Assembly (NCBI RefSeq): GCF_000242895.2
Contig: NC_021171.1
Span: 3,754,001-3,818,000 of the forward strand
Source: Bacillus sp. 1NLA3E
Lineage (GTDB): Bacteria > Bacillota > Bacilli > Bacillales > Cytobacillaceae
DNA length: 64,000 bases
Reading direction: 5' to 3'
Notes under the pieces: model-generated
The model's database searches: none
What the model was told of the DNA's origin: nothing
The model's input: the letters and a program-made list of their open reading frames with translations, nothing else
Shown here: positions 19,113-27,607 of the stretch, in pieces
Position numbering within the stretch: the stretch's first letter is position 1
Layout of the letters: each line of letters opens with the position of its first letter
Translations under genes and position numbers: made by a program

Positions 19113-20281
19113 CCGATTCAGTGTTTGTATTTTCACAAGATCTATTGAAATATAAATTTAATAGTCACCATCCTTTTAATCAAATTAGACTAAAAGTCAC
19201 ACTCGATTTAATTGAAAAACTTGGGGCAATTAACGAAAAGGATATGGTTCCTCCACGAATGGCATCAGATGAGGAGCTACTCCTCATCCACGACCCAAAC
19301 TATGTAAATGCAGTAAAATTAGCCGGTATCGAAAAACTTTCAGAAAGTATGGCTGAAAACTATGGAATTGGGACGGAAGATACACCTATTTTCCCCAATA
19401 TGCATGAGGCAAGTGCTTTTTTAGTTGGGGGCACTTTAACTGCTGTCGATTATGTCATGACAGGTCAGGCAAAACATGCCCTTAACCTCGGTGGAGGCCT
19501 TCATCACGGTTTCCGCGGTAAGGCATCTGGTTTTTGTATCTATAATGATTGTGCCGTAGCGATAAAATATATCCAGGAGAAATACAACGCAAAGGTGCTA
19601 TATGTGGACACAGACGCACACCACGGCGATGGGGTGCAATGGTCATTTTACGATGACCCCAATGTATGTACTCTTTCTATTCATGAGACAGGTCGTTACT
19701 TATTTCCTGGTACAGGAAATATTAATGAGCGTGGTCAAGGTGAAGGATATGGTTTTAAGTTTAATATCCCCCTAGATGCTTTTACTGAGGATGAATCGTG
19801 GTTAGATGCTTATACTTTAGCGTTTAAGGAAATTGCTGAGTATTTCAAACCCGATGTGATCTTAACGCAAAATGGTGCCGATTCTCATTTTTGCGATCCA
19901 TTAACCCATTTGTCTTCCACGATGAAAACCTATCGAGAAATTCCAAAACTAGCTCATAGGATTGCTCATCAGTATTGTGATGGTAGATGGATTGCAGTGG
20001 GTGGTGGTGGTTATGATATTTGGAGAGTTGTCCCTCGTGCTTGGGCGCTAATTTGGTTAGAAATGACTGAAAACTCAAATTGTTTCGGGAATTTACCGAC
20101 TGACTGGCTTGATACATGGCAATCGGAATCTCCATTTCAACTTCCACGAGAGTGGGATGATCCGATAGATTTATACCCACCTATTCCACGTAGAGCTGAA
20201 ATTACTGAAAAAAATGCCCAAACTGTGGAAAAAGCCCTGTACCCAATTCGAGCACAAAACCGAAAAGTGGAAACACCTTGA
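19109..20281 (+). CDS. acuC: AcuC, class I-type deacetylase
   Basis: A 390-residue member of the arginase-deacetylase fold (histone deacetylase family; B. subtilis AcuC is 387). It removes the acetyl group that AcuA puts on AcsA. Zinc-site motifs are visible: GGGLHHGFRGKASGFCIYND at about 130-150, then DTDAHHGDGVQ near 168, and a late GGGGYD near 300. The ATG at 19109 overlaps the acuB stop by four bases; an in-frame ATG at 19082 would lie well inside acuB, so I did not use it. It ends the operon. B. subtilis follows with motPS, absent here. Confidence 0.95.
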   Translation: MTDSVFVFSQDLLKYKFNSHHPFNQIRLKVTLDLIEKLGAINEKDMVPPRMASDEELLLIHDPNYVNAVKLAGIEKLSESMAENYGIGTEDTPIFPNMHEASAFLVGGTLTAVDYVMTGQAKHALNLGGGLHHGFRGKASGFCIYNDCAVAIKYIQEKYNAKVLYVDTDAHHGDGVQWSFYDDPNVCTLSIHETGRYLFPGTGNINERGQGEGYGFKFNIPLDAFTEDESWLDAYTLAFKEIAEYFKPDVILTQNGADSHFCDPLTHLSSTMKTYREIPKLAHRIAHQYCDGRWIAVGGGGYDIWRVVPRAWALIWLEMTENSNCFGNLPTDWLDTWQSESPFQLPREWDDPIDLYPPIPRRAEITEKNAQTVEKALYPIRAQNRKVETP

Positions 20282-20367
20282 CCTGAGCAACAGGTATAAG
20301 AAAGGCTCTTTTCTAAAAGATGGTTTTTAAAAATAGGTTTTGTAGAAAGGGAACCCCTTAAAAGAAA

Positions 20368-20497
20368 GTTGATTGGAGCGGAAGGTGCGAGACTCCTGCG
20401 GGAGCAGCGGGACAGGTGAGACCCCACAGGTGCCTAAGCGCCGAGGAGGCTCACCGCCCGCCCCGCGGAAAGCGAGCATCCTGGAGAGGAAATCAAC
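20368..20497 (-). repeat. GC-rich interspersed repeat, family A, copy 3
   Basis: Full-length core in minus orientation: GACTCCTGCGGGAGCAGCGG, GACAGGTGAGACC, GGCTCACCGCCCGCCCCGCG. It is bounded by GTTGATT and AATCAAC. Outer ends AAGGCTC at about 20303 and CAGCC at about 20540 suggest a longer inverted unit as in copies 4 and 5. Confidence 0.9.
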
Positions 20498-20551
20498 CTC
20501 ACTTCTCTTTTAATAAATAGCAACAAAGTTTACGAAAACAGCCATAAGAAA

Positions 20552-20585
20552 GAGGAAGCACCTTTTAAAGGTGCTCCCTCTTTTT
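20552..20585. terminator. Terminator between acuC and ccpA
   Basis: GAGGAAGCACCTTTTAA / AAAGGTGCTCCCTC stem with a T run on the plus strand and a pyrimidine tract on the minus strand. It starts two bases after the ccpA stop. Confidence 0.82.
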
Positions 20586-20586
20586 G

Positions 20587-21585
20587 TTATCTTGTAGAAT
20601 TTCGCTCTTCAATTCTATGTGGAAGAACAACGGTATGATTAGTCGTTTTTTCCTTATTCATTAACTTTGTCAGTAATCTCATCGCTACTGCCCCAATATC
20701 ATATAGAGGCTGAACAACTGTTGTAAGCTGTGGACGAACCATTAATGTTAACCGAGTGTTATCAGAACTTACCACTTCAAAATCATTTGGGATAGTAAAT
20801 CCTTTATCTTCAGCACCATGTACAACGCCTAGAGCCATTTCATCAGATCCCACAAAAATAGCGGTTGGTCTATCTGGCACTTCCATTAATTTTTCCAAAG
20901 CTTCTATTCCTGAATCGTAAGTATCGTCACCTTCGATTACAAGGCCCTCAAGATACTCGATTCCAGCATCTGCTAACGCACGTTTGTAGCCTGATAATTT
21001 TTTTATTCTGTTGATTGGTTCATGTAAAGGCCCAATCACAAATGCGATGTGTTTGTGTCCCTTATCGATAAAGAATTTGGTAACATCGTAGGCTGCTTGT
21101 TCATAGTCAATATTAACAGATGGGATTTTTTCAGTTTCCTCAATTGAACCTGCTAGAACAATCGGAACAGGAGACTTTTCAAATTCCACGACATGCTCAG
21201 GGGTTACATTTCCACTCATAAACACAATTCCATCAACCTGTTTGCCTAGCATTGTATTTAATAAGTGAAATTCTTTATCCTTATTTTGGTCAGAATTACT
21301 TAAAATGATATTGTATTTATACATTGTTGCAATATCTTCTATACCTCTTGCTAAATCAGCAAAAAAAGTACTAGCTATATCGGGAATAATCACGCCCACT
21401 GTGGTAGTTTTTTTGCTGGCTAAGCCCCTTGCCACAGCATTAGGACGGTACCCCAATCTTTCAATTACCTCAACAACCTTTTTTCTTGTTGCTGGTTTCA
21501 CATTAGGGTTTCCGTTAACAACCCGCGAAACCGTTGCCATTGATACATTGGCTTCTCTAGCAACATCATAAATCGTAATATTCAC
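20587..21585 (-). CDS. ccpA: Catabolite control protein A
   Basis: A 332-residue LacI-family regulator that, with HPr-Ser46-P, binds cre sites and runs carbon catabolite control. The helix-turn-helix [20 protein letters not shown] is at residues 3-22 and the hinge [20 protein letters not shown] near 45-65. The sugar-fold C-terminal domain ends [14 protein letters not shown]. The frame opens at 21612, but the GTG at 21585 has AAAGGAG 8 bases upstream and gives the family start (M)NITIYDV, so I chose it. It is next to aroA as in B. subtilis. Likely targets in the window are acsA and acuABC through 17729. Confidence 0.97.
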   Translation of the reverse strand: MNITIYDVAREANVSMATVSRVVNGNPNVKPATRKKVVEVIERLGYRPNAVARGLASKKTTTVGVIIPDIASTFFADLARGIEDIATMYKYNIILSNSDQNKDKEFHLLNTMLGKQVDGIVFMSGNVTPEHVVEFEKSPVPIVLAGSIEETEKIPSVNIDYEQAAYDVTKFFIDKGHKHIAFVIGPLHEPINRIKKLSGYKRALADAGIEYLEGLVIEGDDTYDSGIEALEKLMEVPDRPTAIFVGSDEMALGVVHGAEDKGFTIPNDFEVVSSDNTRLTLMVRPQLTTVVQPLYDIGAVAMRLLTKLMNKEKTTNHTVVLPHRIEERNSTR

Positions 21586-21831
21586 GACATCCACTCCTTT
21601 ATTTATACCCACTTATCGTCTTATTTTTTAGTTTACAGCAAGATTAGCTAGACTAAACCTTTTACTTTAGTTTGTGAGATACTAAACTTGTCCCTAATTA
21701 TGTATTTAATCATACGATACAGAGTCCATTGCCGCAATGACAAGCTGTGTATTTTACTATAAATTATATAAAAATGATCGGAGTTTGTCGAAAAAAGTAG
21801 ATGAATGTCCTTTTTTTGTTAATCTACACTA

Positions 21832-21862
21832 AAAAACCTCCTGCATTTGCAGAAGGTTTTTA
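21832..21862 (-). terminator. aroA terminator
   Basis: AAACCTTCTGC / GCAGGAGGTTT stem on the minus strand, followed by T residues, 28 bases after the aroA stop. The rest of the 300-base gap (21586-21889) shows only AT-rich DNA that should include the ccpA promoter. Confidence 0.8.
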
Positions 21863-21889
21863 TAGTCACATCTTTAGTAAAAATAAAAT

Positions 21890-22966
21890 TTACAATCGAA
21901 CAAACGGAGTATCTTTTAACCCTTTAAGAAAGCTATCAAATTCTTTTAAATCCATTTGTTGTGCAGAATCTGATAATGCTACTGCTGGATCTGGGTGAAC
22001 CTCAGCCATAACACCATCTGCCCCAATTGCTAATGCAGCTTTTGCACATGGTAATAGCAAATCTTTTCTACCAGTTGAGTGGGTTACATCGACCATAACA
22101 GGTAAATGTGTTTCTTGTTTTAAAATTGGAACGGCAGAAATATCTAAAGTATTTCTTGTCGCACGTTCGTAAGTACGAATTCCTCTTTCACAAAGGATAA
22201 TTTGATCATTTCCTTGTGACATAATGTATTCAGCCGCATTAATGAACTCTTCAATTGTTGCAGCAAGACCACGTTTTAATAAAACAGGTTTTTTCACAGA
22301 ACCTGCAGCTTTTAAAAGTTCAAAGTTTTGCATATTACGGGCACCAATTTGAATCACATCAATGTAATCTAATGCTGTTTCGATATCTGCGGGATTAACA
22401 ATTTCACTGATAACAGCTAAATCGAAATCGTCAGCAACACGTTTTAATATTTTTAAACCTTCTAAGCCAAGACCTTGGAAGTCGTATGGAGAGGTTCTAG
22501 GCTTGTATGCCCCACCACGTAATAATTTAAATCCGTTCGCTTTAACAGCAGCTGCAACAGCTGCAACTTGCTCATACGATTCAACTGAACATGGACCGAA
22601 GACAAAATGAGGAGTCCCATCGCCAATCTTTACGCCCTTTACATCTACAATCGTATTTTCTGGTTTTTTCTTACGTGAAACCAAGAGAGCCTTACGATGG
22701 TCGTCTTGCTGTAATTCTAAACCTGCTTTAAATATTTGTTTAAACATATGCTCAACCGTCGAATTTTCAAATGGTCCATCATTGTGTTCTTTTATTAAAT
22801 CAAGCATTTTCCGTTCACGAACTGGATCATACCGATTCACACCTTGTGTTTCCTTAACTCGCCCGATCTCTTGCACTAGTTCAGCTCTTTCGTTAATTAA
22901 AGAAAGCAATTGCAAATTTAATTCATCAACGCGGTTTCGTAATTGATCAAGTCCTTGATTTTTCAT
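21890..22966 (-). CDS. aroA: Bifunctional chorismate mutase / DAHP synthase
   Basis: A 358-residue enzyme of the aromatic pathway. The N-terminal chorismate mutase of AroQ type covers residues 1-90 ([20 protein letters not shown], then [12 protein letters not shown]). The DAHP synthase barrel covers about 100-358 ([63 protein letters not shown]). It condenses phosphoenolpyruvate and erythrose 4-phosphate. In Bacillus the mutase domain serves as feedback sensor for chorismate and prephenate. GGAGGG lies 7 bases before the ATG. B. subtilis calls it aroA, same place next to ccpA. Confidence 0.96.
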   Translation of the reverse strand: MKNQGLDQLRNRVDELNLQLLSLINERAELVQEIGRVKETQGVNRYDPVRERKMLDLIKEHNDGPFENSTVEHMFKQIFKAGLELQQDDHRKALLVSRKKKPENTIVDVKGVKIGDGTPHFVFGPCSVESYEQVAAVAAAVKANGFKLLRGGAYKPRTSPYDFQGLGLEGLKILKRVADDFDLAVISEIVNPADIETALDYIDVIQIGARNMQNFELLKAAGSVKKPVLLKRGLAATIEEFINAAEYIMSQGNDQIILCERGIRTYERATRNTLDISAVPILKQETHLPVMVDVTHSTGRKDLLLPCAKAALAIGADGVMAEVHPDPAVALSDSAQQMDLKEFDSFLKGLKDTPFVRL

Positions 22967-23019
22967 TTTCAGCCCTCCAGATTGTATTACAGTTTTAAAG
23001 TACCTGCAGCTTAAGTTTT

Positions 23020-23206
23020 GGCTCTGTTAAACTAGAATGTTGATATCCGCTACAGGCGCTTGCTTTCCGCGGGGCGGGCGGTGAGCCTCCTCGGCGCTAA
23101 AGCGCCTGCGGGGTCTCACCTGTCCCGCTGCTCCCGCAGGAGTCTTCGCGCCTTCCACTTCAATCAACATTGTGCAAAAAATCAACATTGAGCTTTAACA
23201 CAGCCT
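23020..23206 (+). repeat. GC-rich interspersed repeat, family A, copy 4
   Basis: Core between TGTTGAT (23038) and ATCAACA (23169) with GGCGCT-AA-AGCGCC and CCTGCGGG/CCCGCAGG stems. The outer ends GGCTCTGTTAAACTAGAATG at left and ATTGAGCTTTAACACAGCC at right are inverted repeats of one another with a few mismatches. The right end carries a small duplication of ATCAACATTG. The remainder of 22967-23430 shows no gene. Confidence 0.92.
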
Positions 23207-23402
23207 GCGTTTTAAGGAAATATTTAAATACTTTTTATAATTAGAATAATTATATATGATAAATGTTTTATTGTCACCAAATTTCTTTAGCAATTAAACG
23301 CTTTTAAGTGTTAAAGCATAATATGTTCAACTTAGGTATATGTGCTTATAGTTTTAATGACAAAACCAAAAAATGCGTGTATCAAAGGAACAATTTCTTT
23401 AC

Positions 23403-23428
23403 AAAAAAACATCCAACAATCTGGATGT
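23403..23428 (-). terminator. brxC terminator
   Basis: ACATCCAGA / ACATCCA-type stem, TGGATGT at the right, with a T run on the minus strand, three bases past the stop. Confidence 0.8.
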
Positions 23429-23430
23429 TT

Positions 23431-23760
23431 TTACTTTATTTCTTCGGTAACTTTTTCTAGTGTATTATAAGTAATTTTCCAATGTGACGCATGCCATGCT
23501 ACAACCTTATTATGGAATAAAAAGGCTTGAGGTGATTCATGTTTTACTTGATATTTTTCAGCAATATAAGTAGATAATGGTCGAGAATCTTGAACGGTTA
23601 AATAATAACTCTTTTCGTCTGGATTTTCCTCGGTGAACTTTTCATACTCCTCGTAGGCAGCTTGGCTAATTGGACAAGTCAAACTATGCTTTAACAGCGT
23701 AAAAGTATCCCCTGATTCAATTAATTGTTCGAATTGTTCTACAGATTCAATTTTTTGCAA
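23431..23760 (-). CDS. brxC: Monothiol bacilliredoxin (YtxJ)
   Basis: A 109-residue thioredoxin-fold protein with the monothiol active site TCPIS near residue 29 (SLTCPISQAAYEEYEKF) and a cis-proline region SPQAFLF. B. subtilis YtxJ, renamed BrxC, removes bacillithiol from proteins after oxidative stress. Length and the C-terminal KITYNTLEKV segment fit. It lies in the ytxGHJ order known from B. subtilis, where the genes respond to the general stress sigma factor; I did not find a clear SigB promoter here. A separate hairpin at 23807-23846 lies between it and ytxH. Confidence 0.9.
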   Translation of the reverse strand: MQKIESVEQFEQLIESGDTFTLLKHSLTCPISQAAYEEYEKFTEENPDEKSYYLTVQDSRPLSTYIAEKYQVKHESPQAFLFHNKVVAWHASHWKITYNTLEKVTEEIK

Positions 23761-23806
23761 TTCTAATACCTCCCGAATTGTATCTTAGCTGATGGATTTC
23801 CATCGA

Positions 23807-23846
23807 AAAAAGCGATTAACCCTTATTTTATAGGGCTATCTCGCTT
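23807..23846 (-). terminator. Hairpin between ytxH and brxC
   Basis: AAGCGAGATAGCCCT / AGGGTTAATCGCTT arms, partly mismatched, then TTTTTTC on the minus strand. It could attenuate read-through from ytxGH into brxC. Confidence 0.55.
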
Positions 23847-23887
23847 AATTTCTGTAATCTTATCACTTTCAGAATCGTATGGCAAAT

Positions 23888-24286
23888 TTAACGATTTAGC
23901 TTCTGTTCTGTTTCATCGAACGCTTTTTTCGTTTCTTCAAGCATTCTTTGTACTGGATCACTTTCCGTGTCAGAACTCTTGCACTTCATTTTTGCCAATG
24001 CTTCCGATGACTGTTGGCTAAGTGATTTTGTTAAGGTATTGGTTTTTTCTTTTGTGTATTGGGCAAGGTCTGTTACCTTTTCTTGCAATGTATCAGCCTT
24101 CTCTTTTAATATGGTGGTTTGATTATTAAGTGTTTCCCGCAAGGCTGTCCTCGATTTCGGTGAAAGCCACAAAGCTGCAGAAGCCCCTATAACGCCCCCA
24201 ACCATTGCTCCTAGCAAAAAGTCTTTTGTTCCTGTTCTTTCGTTATTTTCATTCAATGGCATTAGCTTATCATTATTATTTATCAC
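23888..24286 (-). CDS. ytxH: YtxH-like stress protein
   Basis: A 132-residue YtxH-family protein with one glycine-rich membrane segment (DFLLGAMVGGVIGASAALWL) followed by SPKSRTALRETLN and a long amphipathic helix with QEKVTDLAQYTKEK-type repeats. The family is widespread in Bacillaceae and linked to general stress; its molecular job is unknown. An ATG at 24340 would overlap ytxG by 32 bases. The GTG at 24286 has GGGGGG and leaves a 22-base gap, so I chose it; an ATG at 24262 is possible. It is co-transcribed with ytxG. Confidence 0.85.
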   Translation of the reverse strand: MINNNDKLMPLNENNERTGTKDFLLGAMVGGVIGASAALWLSPKSRTALRETLNNQTTILKEKADTLQEKVTDLAQYTKEKTNTLTKSLSQQSSEALAKMKCKSSDTESDPVQRMLEETKKAFDETEQKLNR

Positions 24287-24308
24287 CTTAATCCCCCCAA
24301 AAAAGTAA

Positions 24309-24776
24309 TTATTGATTTCTTTGTCGTTGCCTTGTTCCACTAGGTTTAATTTCCATTTGTTTTTGTAGCTTTCTATTTTTCCATTTGTCCTTTAATTCTA
24401 TCAATACATTGCTCCATTGGACAATTTGCGAAATTTTCTCCTGATTTTCCTCGACACTACGGTCGACAGTGTCCGTAACAGTTTGAATAGTATGATTGAA
24501 TTTTTTAATAGAGGTCCCAACATCCTTTACCGCATATACAACACTATTCAAGTTCTCCGCTTTTTTGTTAATATCATCAGCCAAAGCATTGGTCTTTTTT
24601 AACAATTCTGTTGTTTCACTCATCACACCATCTAGCTGTTTTTCTAGACCATTTAAAGTTTTTGACACACTATCAAGCGTTAATTGCACTGATTTAAACG
24701 TCTTGGACAAGTAAATCACTAAAATAAGAAAGGAAATGGCAATTAAAGCTGCACTTAAATAAAGAATAATGATCAA
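24309..24776 (-). CDS. ytxG: YtxG, DUF948 membrane protein
   Basis: A 155-residue protein with an N-terminal anchor (IIILYLSAALIAISFLILVI) and a long coiled coil with hydrophobic repeats (LTLDSVSKTLNGLEKQLDG, ETTELLKKTNALADDINKKA), the DUF948 pattern. Function is not known; in B. subtilis the gene belongs to the general stress operon ytxGHJ. The start is TTG at 24776, supported by GGAGGTG 5 bases upstream; no ATG is available nearby. The C-terminus is strongly basic (KPSGTRQRQRNQ). Confidence 0.86.
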   Translation of the reverse strand: MIIILYLSAALIAISFLILVIYLSKTFKSVQLTLDSVSKTLNGLEKQLDGVMSETTELLKKTNALADDINKKAENLNSVVYAVKDVGTSIKKFNHTIQTVTDTVDRSVEENQEKISQIVQWSNVLIELKDKWKNRKLQKQMEIKPSGTRQRQRNQ

Positions 24777-25005
24777 TTCTGCACCTCCGTTGTTTCTACA
24801 ACTATGTTTTACCGACTATGTCGGGAATAAACCTTTTATACAATATTTCAATATAATTGTGCAAAAATCCTCTATTTCTAATAGGATATTTCTATTTTAT
24901 TACATACAAAATGGTTCATATTCAACAAATAAATTAATTTAGGTTACAATAATTTAGATAGTTAGAAAAATGAATAATACCAAACGACATCGGAGGGATT
25001 TTAAT

Positions 25006-26121
25006 ATGAAAGATCCACGAATTGAAAAGCTAGCTAAAAATTTAATCAATTATTCCGTACGGCTTCAAAAGGGTGAAAAGGTATTAATTGAAAACTTCGG
25101 TTTACAACGGGAACTTGTTACAGCATTAGTTAAGGAAGCATATGCTGCAGGAGGAAATCCTTATGTCCTATTAAAGGATCAACAGGTTGACCGTTCCCTA
25201 TTATTGGGTGCCAATGAACAACAATTTGATTTAATGGCTGACTTTGAAGCTAACGTTATGAGCCATATGGATGCCTACATCGGACTACGTTCTGGAGACA
25301 ATATCAATGAACACGCTGATGTTCCAGACGATAAAATGAAAATTCATGGTAAAACCATTGGTAAAAAAGTACATAGAGACATTAGAGTTCCAAAAACCAA
25401 ATGGGTCGTCCTTCGTTTTCCAACTTCTTCAATGGCACAGTTAGCAAAAATGAGCACGGAAGCATTTGAGGACTTCTATTTTAATGTGTGCAATCTTGAC
25501 TATGGGAAAATGGACCATGCGATGGATCATTTAGTTGAGATCATGAATAAAACTGATAAAGTTAGGCTTACTGGACCTGGAACTGATTTAACCTTTTCTA
25601 TAAAAGATATTCCAGCCATAAAATGCGCTGGGCAATTGAATATTCCTGATGGAGAAGTTTTTACTGCTCCTGTCCGAGATTCTGTGAATGGTGTAGTAAG
25701 CTATAACACCCCATCACCCTATCAAGGTTTTACCTTCGAGAATGTAAAGCTAACGTTTGAGAATGGAAAAATCATTAAAGCCGAATCGAATGATACGGAC
25801 CGAATCAATAAGATATTTGATACTGACGAAGGCGCAAGATTTGTTGGTGAATTCGCTATTGGAGTGAATCCGTATATTCGTCAGCCAATGCAGGATATTC
25901 TATTTGATGAAAAAATTGATGGTAGCTTTCACTTTACCCCAGGACAATGCTATGACGAAGCCTATAACGGTAACCATTCAGACATCCATTGGGATATGGT
26001 TAATATCCAACGACCTGATTATGGTGGTGGTGAGATTTATTTTGATGATGTCTTAATCCGAAAAGATGGCCGGTTTGTGATACCTGAACTTGAATCATTG
26101 AACCCTGAGAACTTAAAATAA
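25006..26121 (+). CDS. ampS: Aminopeptidase, M29 family
   Basis: A 371-residue M29 (AmpS/PepS) metallo-aminopeptidase that removes N-terminal residues from peptides in the cytosol. Recognisable are MKDPRIEKLAKNLINYS, GDNINEHADVPDDKM, LTGPGTDLTF, a metal-site region NIPDGEVFTAPV and the C-terminal EAYNGNHSDIHWDMV and GGEIYFDDVLIRKDGRF. It is shorter than B. subtilis AmpS (about 410), matching the 370-residue branch. An ATG at 24970 is in frame, but the one at 25006 has CGGAGGG 8 bases upstream. It lies between ytxG and murC; the terminator downstream is shared with murC. Confidence 0.88.
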   Translation: MKDPRIEKLAKNLINYSVRLQKGEKVLIENFGLQRELVTALVKEAYAAGGNPYVLLKDQQVDRSLLLGANEQQFDLMADFEANVMSHMDAYIGLRSGDNINEHADVPDDKMKIHGKTIGKKVHRDIRVPKTKWVVLRFPTSSMAQLAKMSTEAFEDFYFNVCNLDYGKMDHAMDHLVEIMNKTDKVRLTGPGTDLTFSIKDIPAIKCAGQLNIPDGEVFTAPVRDSVNGVVSYNTPSPYQGFTFENVKLTFENGKIIKAESNDTDRINKIFDTDEGARFVGEFAIGVNPYIRQPMQDILFDEKIDGSFHFTPGQCYDEAYNGNHSDIHWDMVNIQRPDYGGGEIYFDDVLIRKDGRFVIPELESLNPENLK

Positions 26122-26136
26122 GATTAAAAATTATAG

Positions 26137-26170
26137 AAAAAGGATGCAGGGCGTTACCTGCATCCTTTTT
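26137..26170. terminator. Bidirectional terminator between ampS and murC
   Basis: AAAAAGGATGCAGG / CCTGCATCCTTTTT perfect 14-bp stem with a 6-base loop between convergent genes. Confidence 0.92.
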
Positions 26171-26174
26171 CCAA

Positions 26175-27473
26175 TCAAGCTAATTCTTTTTCATATGCAA
26201 CTTGATATTTTTGAATATCACCAGCACCCATAAAAATAATTACACCATTTTCATGCTGTTTTAATAGGGTAGTATCTTTTTCATCCAATAGGACAGCGCC
26301 TGGAATTTTCGCTTGTAAGTCCTCAATCGATAGCTTCCCATGGTTTTCACGAGCTGAACCAAAAATATCACATAGATATACCTTATCAGCTAAATTCAAG
26401 CTTTTAGCAAAATCTTCTAAAAATGTTTGTGTTCTTGAAAAAGTGTGTGGTTGGAACACTGCAATAATTTCACGATCAGGATACTTCTGATTTGCAGCAT
26501 CAATTGTTGCTTTAATTTCTGTTGGATGATGTGCATAATCATCAATAATAATTTGTGAACCAATTTGTTTCTCAGAAAATCTTCTTTTAACACCACTAAA
26601 AGTCTTTAATTGCTCTTTAATAATGTTAATGTTAATTCCTTCATAATGACAAAGAGCAATAACGGCTAAGGTATTGAGCACATTGTGATCACCAAATGCT
26701 GGGATGGTAAATGTATCATAGAAGGTATTACGAACGTACACTTCAAATGTAGTTCCTGTAGTAGACTTCTCGATGTTTCTTGCCTGAAAATCGTTGTCAT
26801 CTCCGAAACCATAAAAAAGAACAGGAACTTTTGCTTGAATCTTTTGTAAATGCCTATCATCACCACATGCAAAAATCCCCTTCTTTACTTGCCACGCCAT
26901 CTCTTGGAAAGCAGAAAAAACATCCTCGATATTGGCAAAATAATCAGGGTGATCGAAGTCGATATTGGTCATGATTGCATAATCAGGAAAATATGATAAG
27001 AAATGTCTTCTATATTCACATGCTTCAAATACAAAATATTCGGCATCCCGATCGCCTTTTCCTGTCCCATCTCCAATTAAATAGGAGGTTGGTTTCGCCC
27101 CTTCAATTACGTGGGCTAGTAGACCCGTTGTTGATGTTTTCCCGTGTGCGCCTGTAATTGCAATACTCGTAAAGTTTTGCATAAAATCACCTAAAAAGCG
27201 GTGATATCTTACAATAGGAAGACCCAAATGCAAAGCTTCTTGAATTTCCTCATGAGTATCTGGAAAAGCATTCCCTGCAATGACCGTCATTCCCGGCTGA
27301 ATGTTCTCCTTTTGAAAAGGAAGAATCTTAATTCCAGATTGCTCTAGGGCCTGTTGAGTAAAAAAGCGCTTTTCGACATCGGAGCCTTGGACTTGAAATT
27401 TCGTATCATGAAGAACTTGTGCAAGAGCACTCATTCCGGACCCCTTAATACCTACGAAATGGTAAATAGTCAT
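26175..27473 (-). CDS. murC: UDP-N-acetylmuramate--L-alanine ligase
   Basis: A 432-residue Mur ligase that adds L-alanine to UDP-MurNAc using ATP, the first peptide step of peptidoglycan synthesis, in the cytosol. The N-terminal Rossmann part has [16 protein letters not shown]. The ATP loop [14 protein letters not shown] is near residue 106, [19 protein letters not shown] follows, and the C-terminal domain has [15 protein letters not shown] and [12 protein letters not shown]. The length is normal for Bacillus. GGAGG lies 8 bases before the ATG. It sits next to sftA as in B. subtilis. Confidence 0.97.
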   Translation of the reverse strand: MTIYHFVGIKGSGMSALAQVLHDTKFQVQGSDVEKRFFTQQALEQSGIKILPFQKENIQPGMTVIAGNAFPDTHEEIQEALHLGLPIVRYHRFLGDFMQNFTSIAITGAHGKTSTTGLLAHVIEGAKPTSYLIGDGTGKGDRDAEYFVFEACEYRRHFLSYFPDYAIMTNIDFDHPDYFANIEDVFSAFQEMAWQVKKGIFACGDDRHLQKIQAKVPVLFYGFGDDNDFQARNIEKSTTGTTFEVYVRNTFYDTFTIPAFGDHNVLNTLAVIALCHYEGININIIKEQLKTFSGVKRRFSEKQIGSQIIIDDYAHHPTEIKATIDAANQKYPDREIIAVFQPHTFSRTQTFLEDFAKSLNLADKVYLCDIFGSARENHGKLSIEDLQAKIPGAVLLDEKDTTLLKQHENGVIIFMGAGDIQKYQVAYEKELA

Positions 27474-27607
27474 CTAAAGAACCTCCAACAAACGTCTATC
27501 TGTAACACATTATATGAGAATGTTTCCATTTTGCTCATTATATTACGTCACAGCGTTATCATATTAAATCATTATAGCATTGTTTAATACAACAAAAAAT
27601 GATTTCA

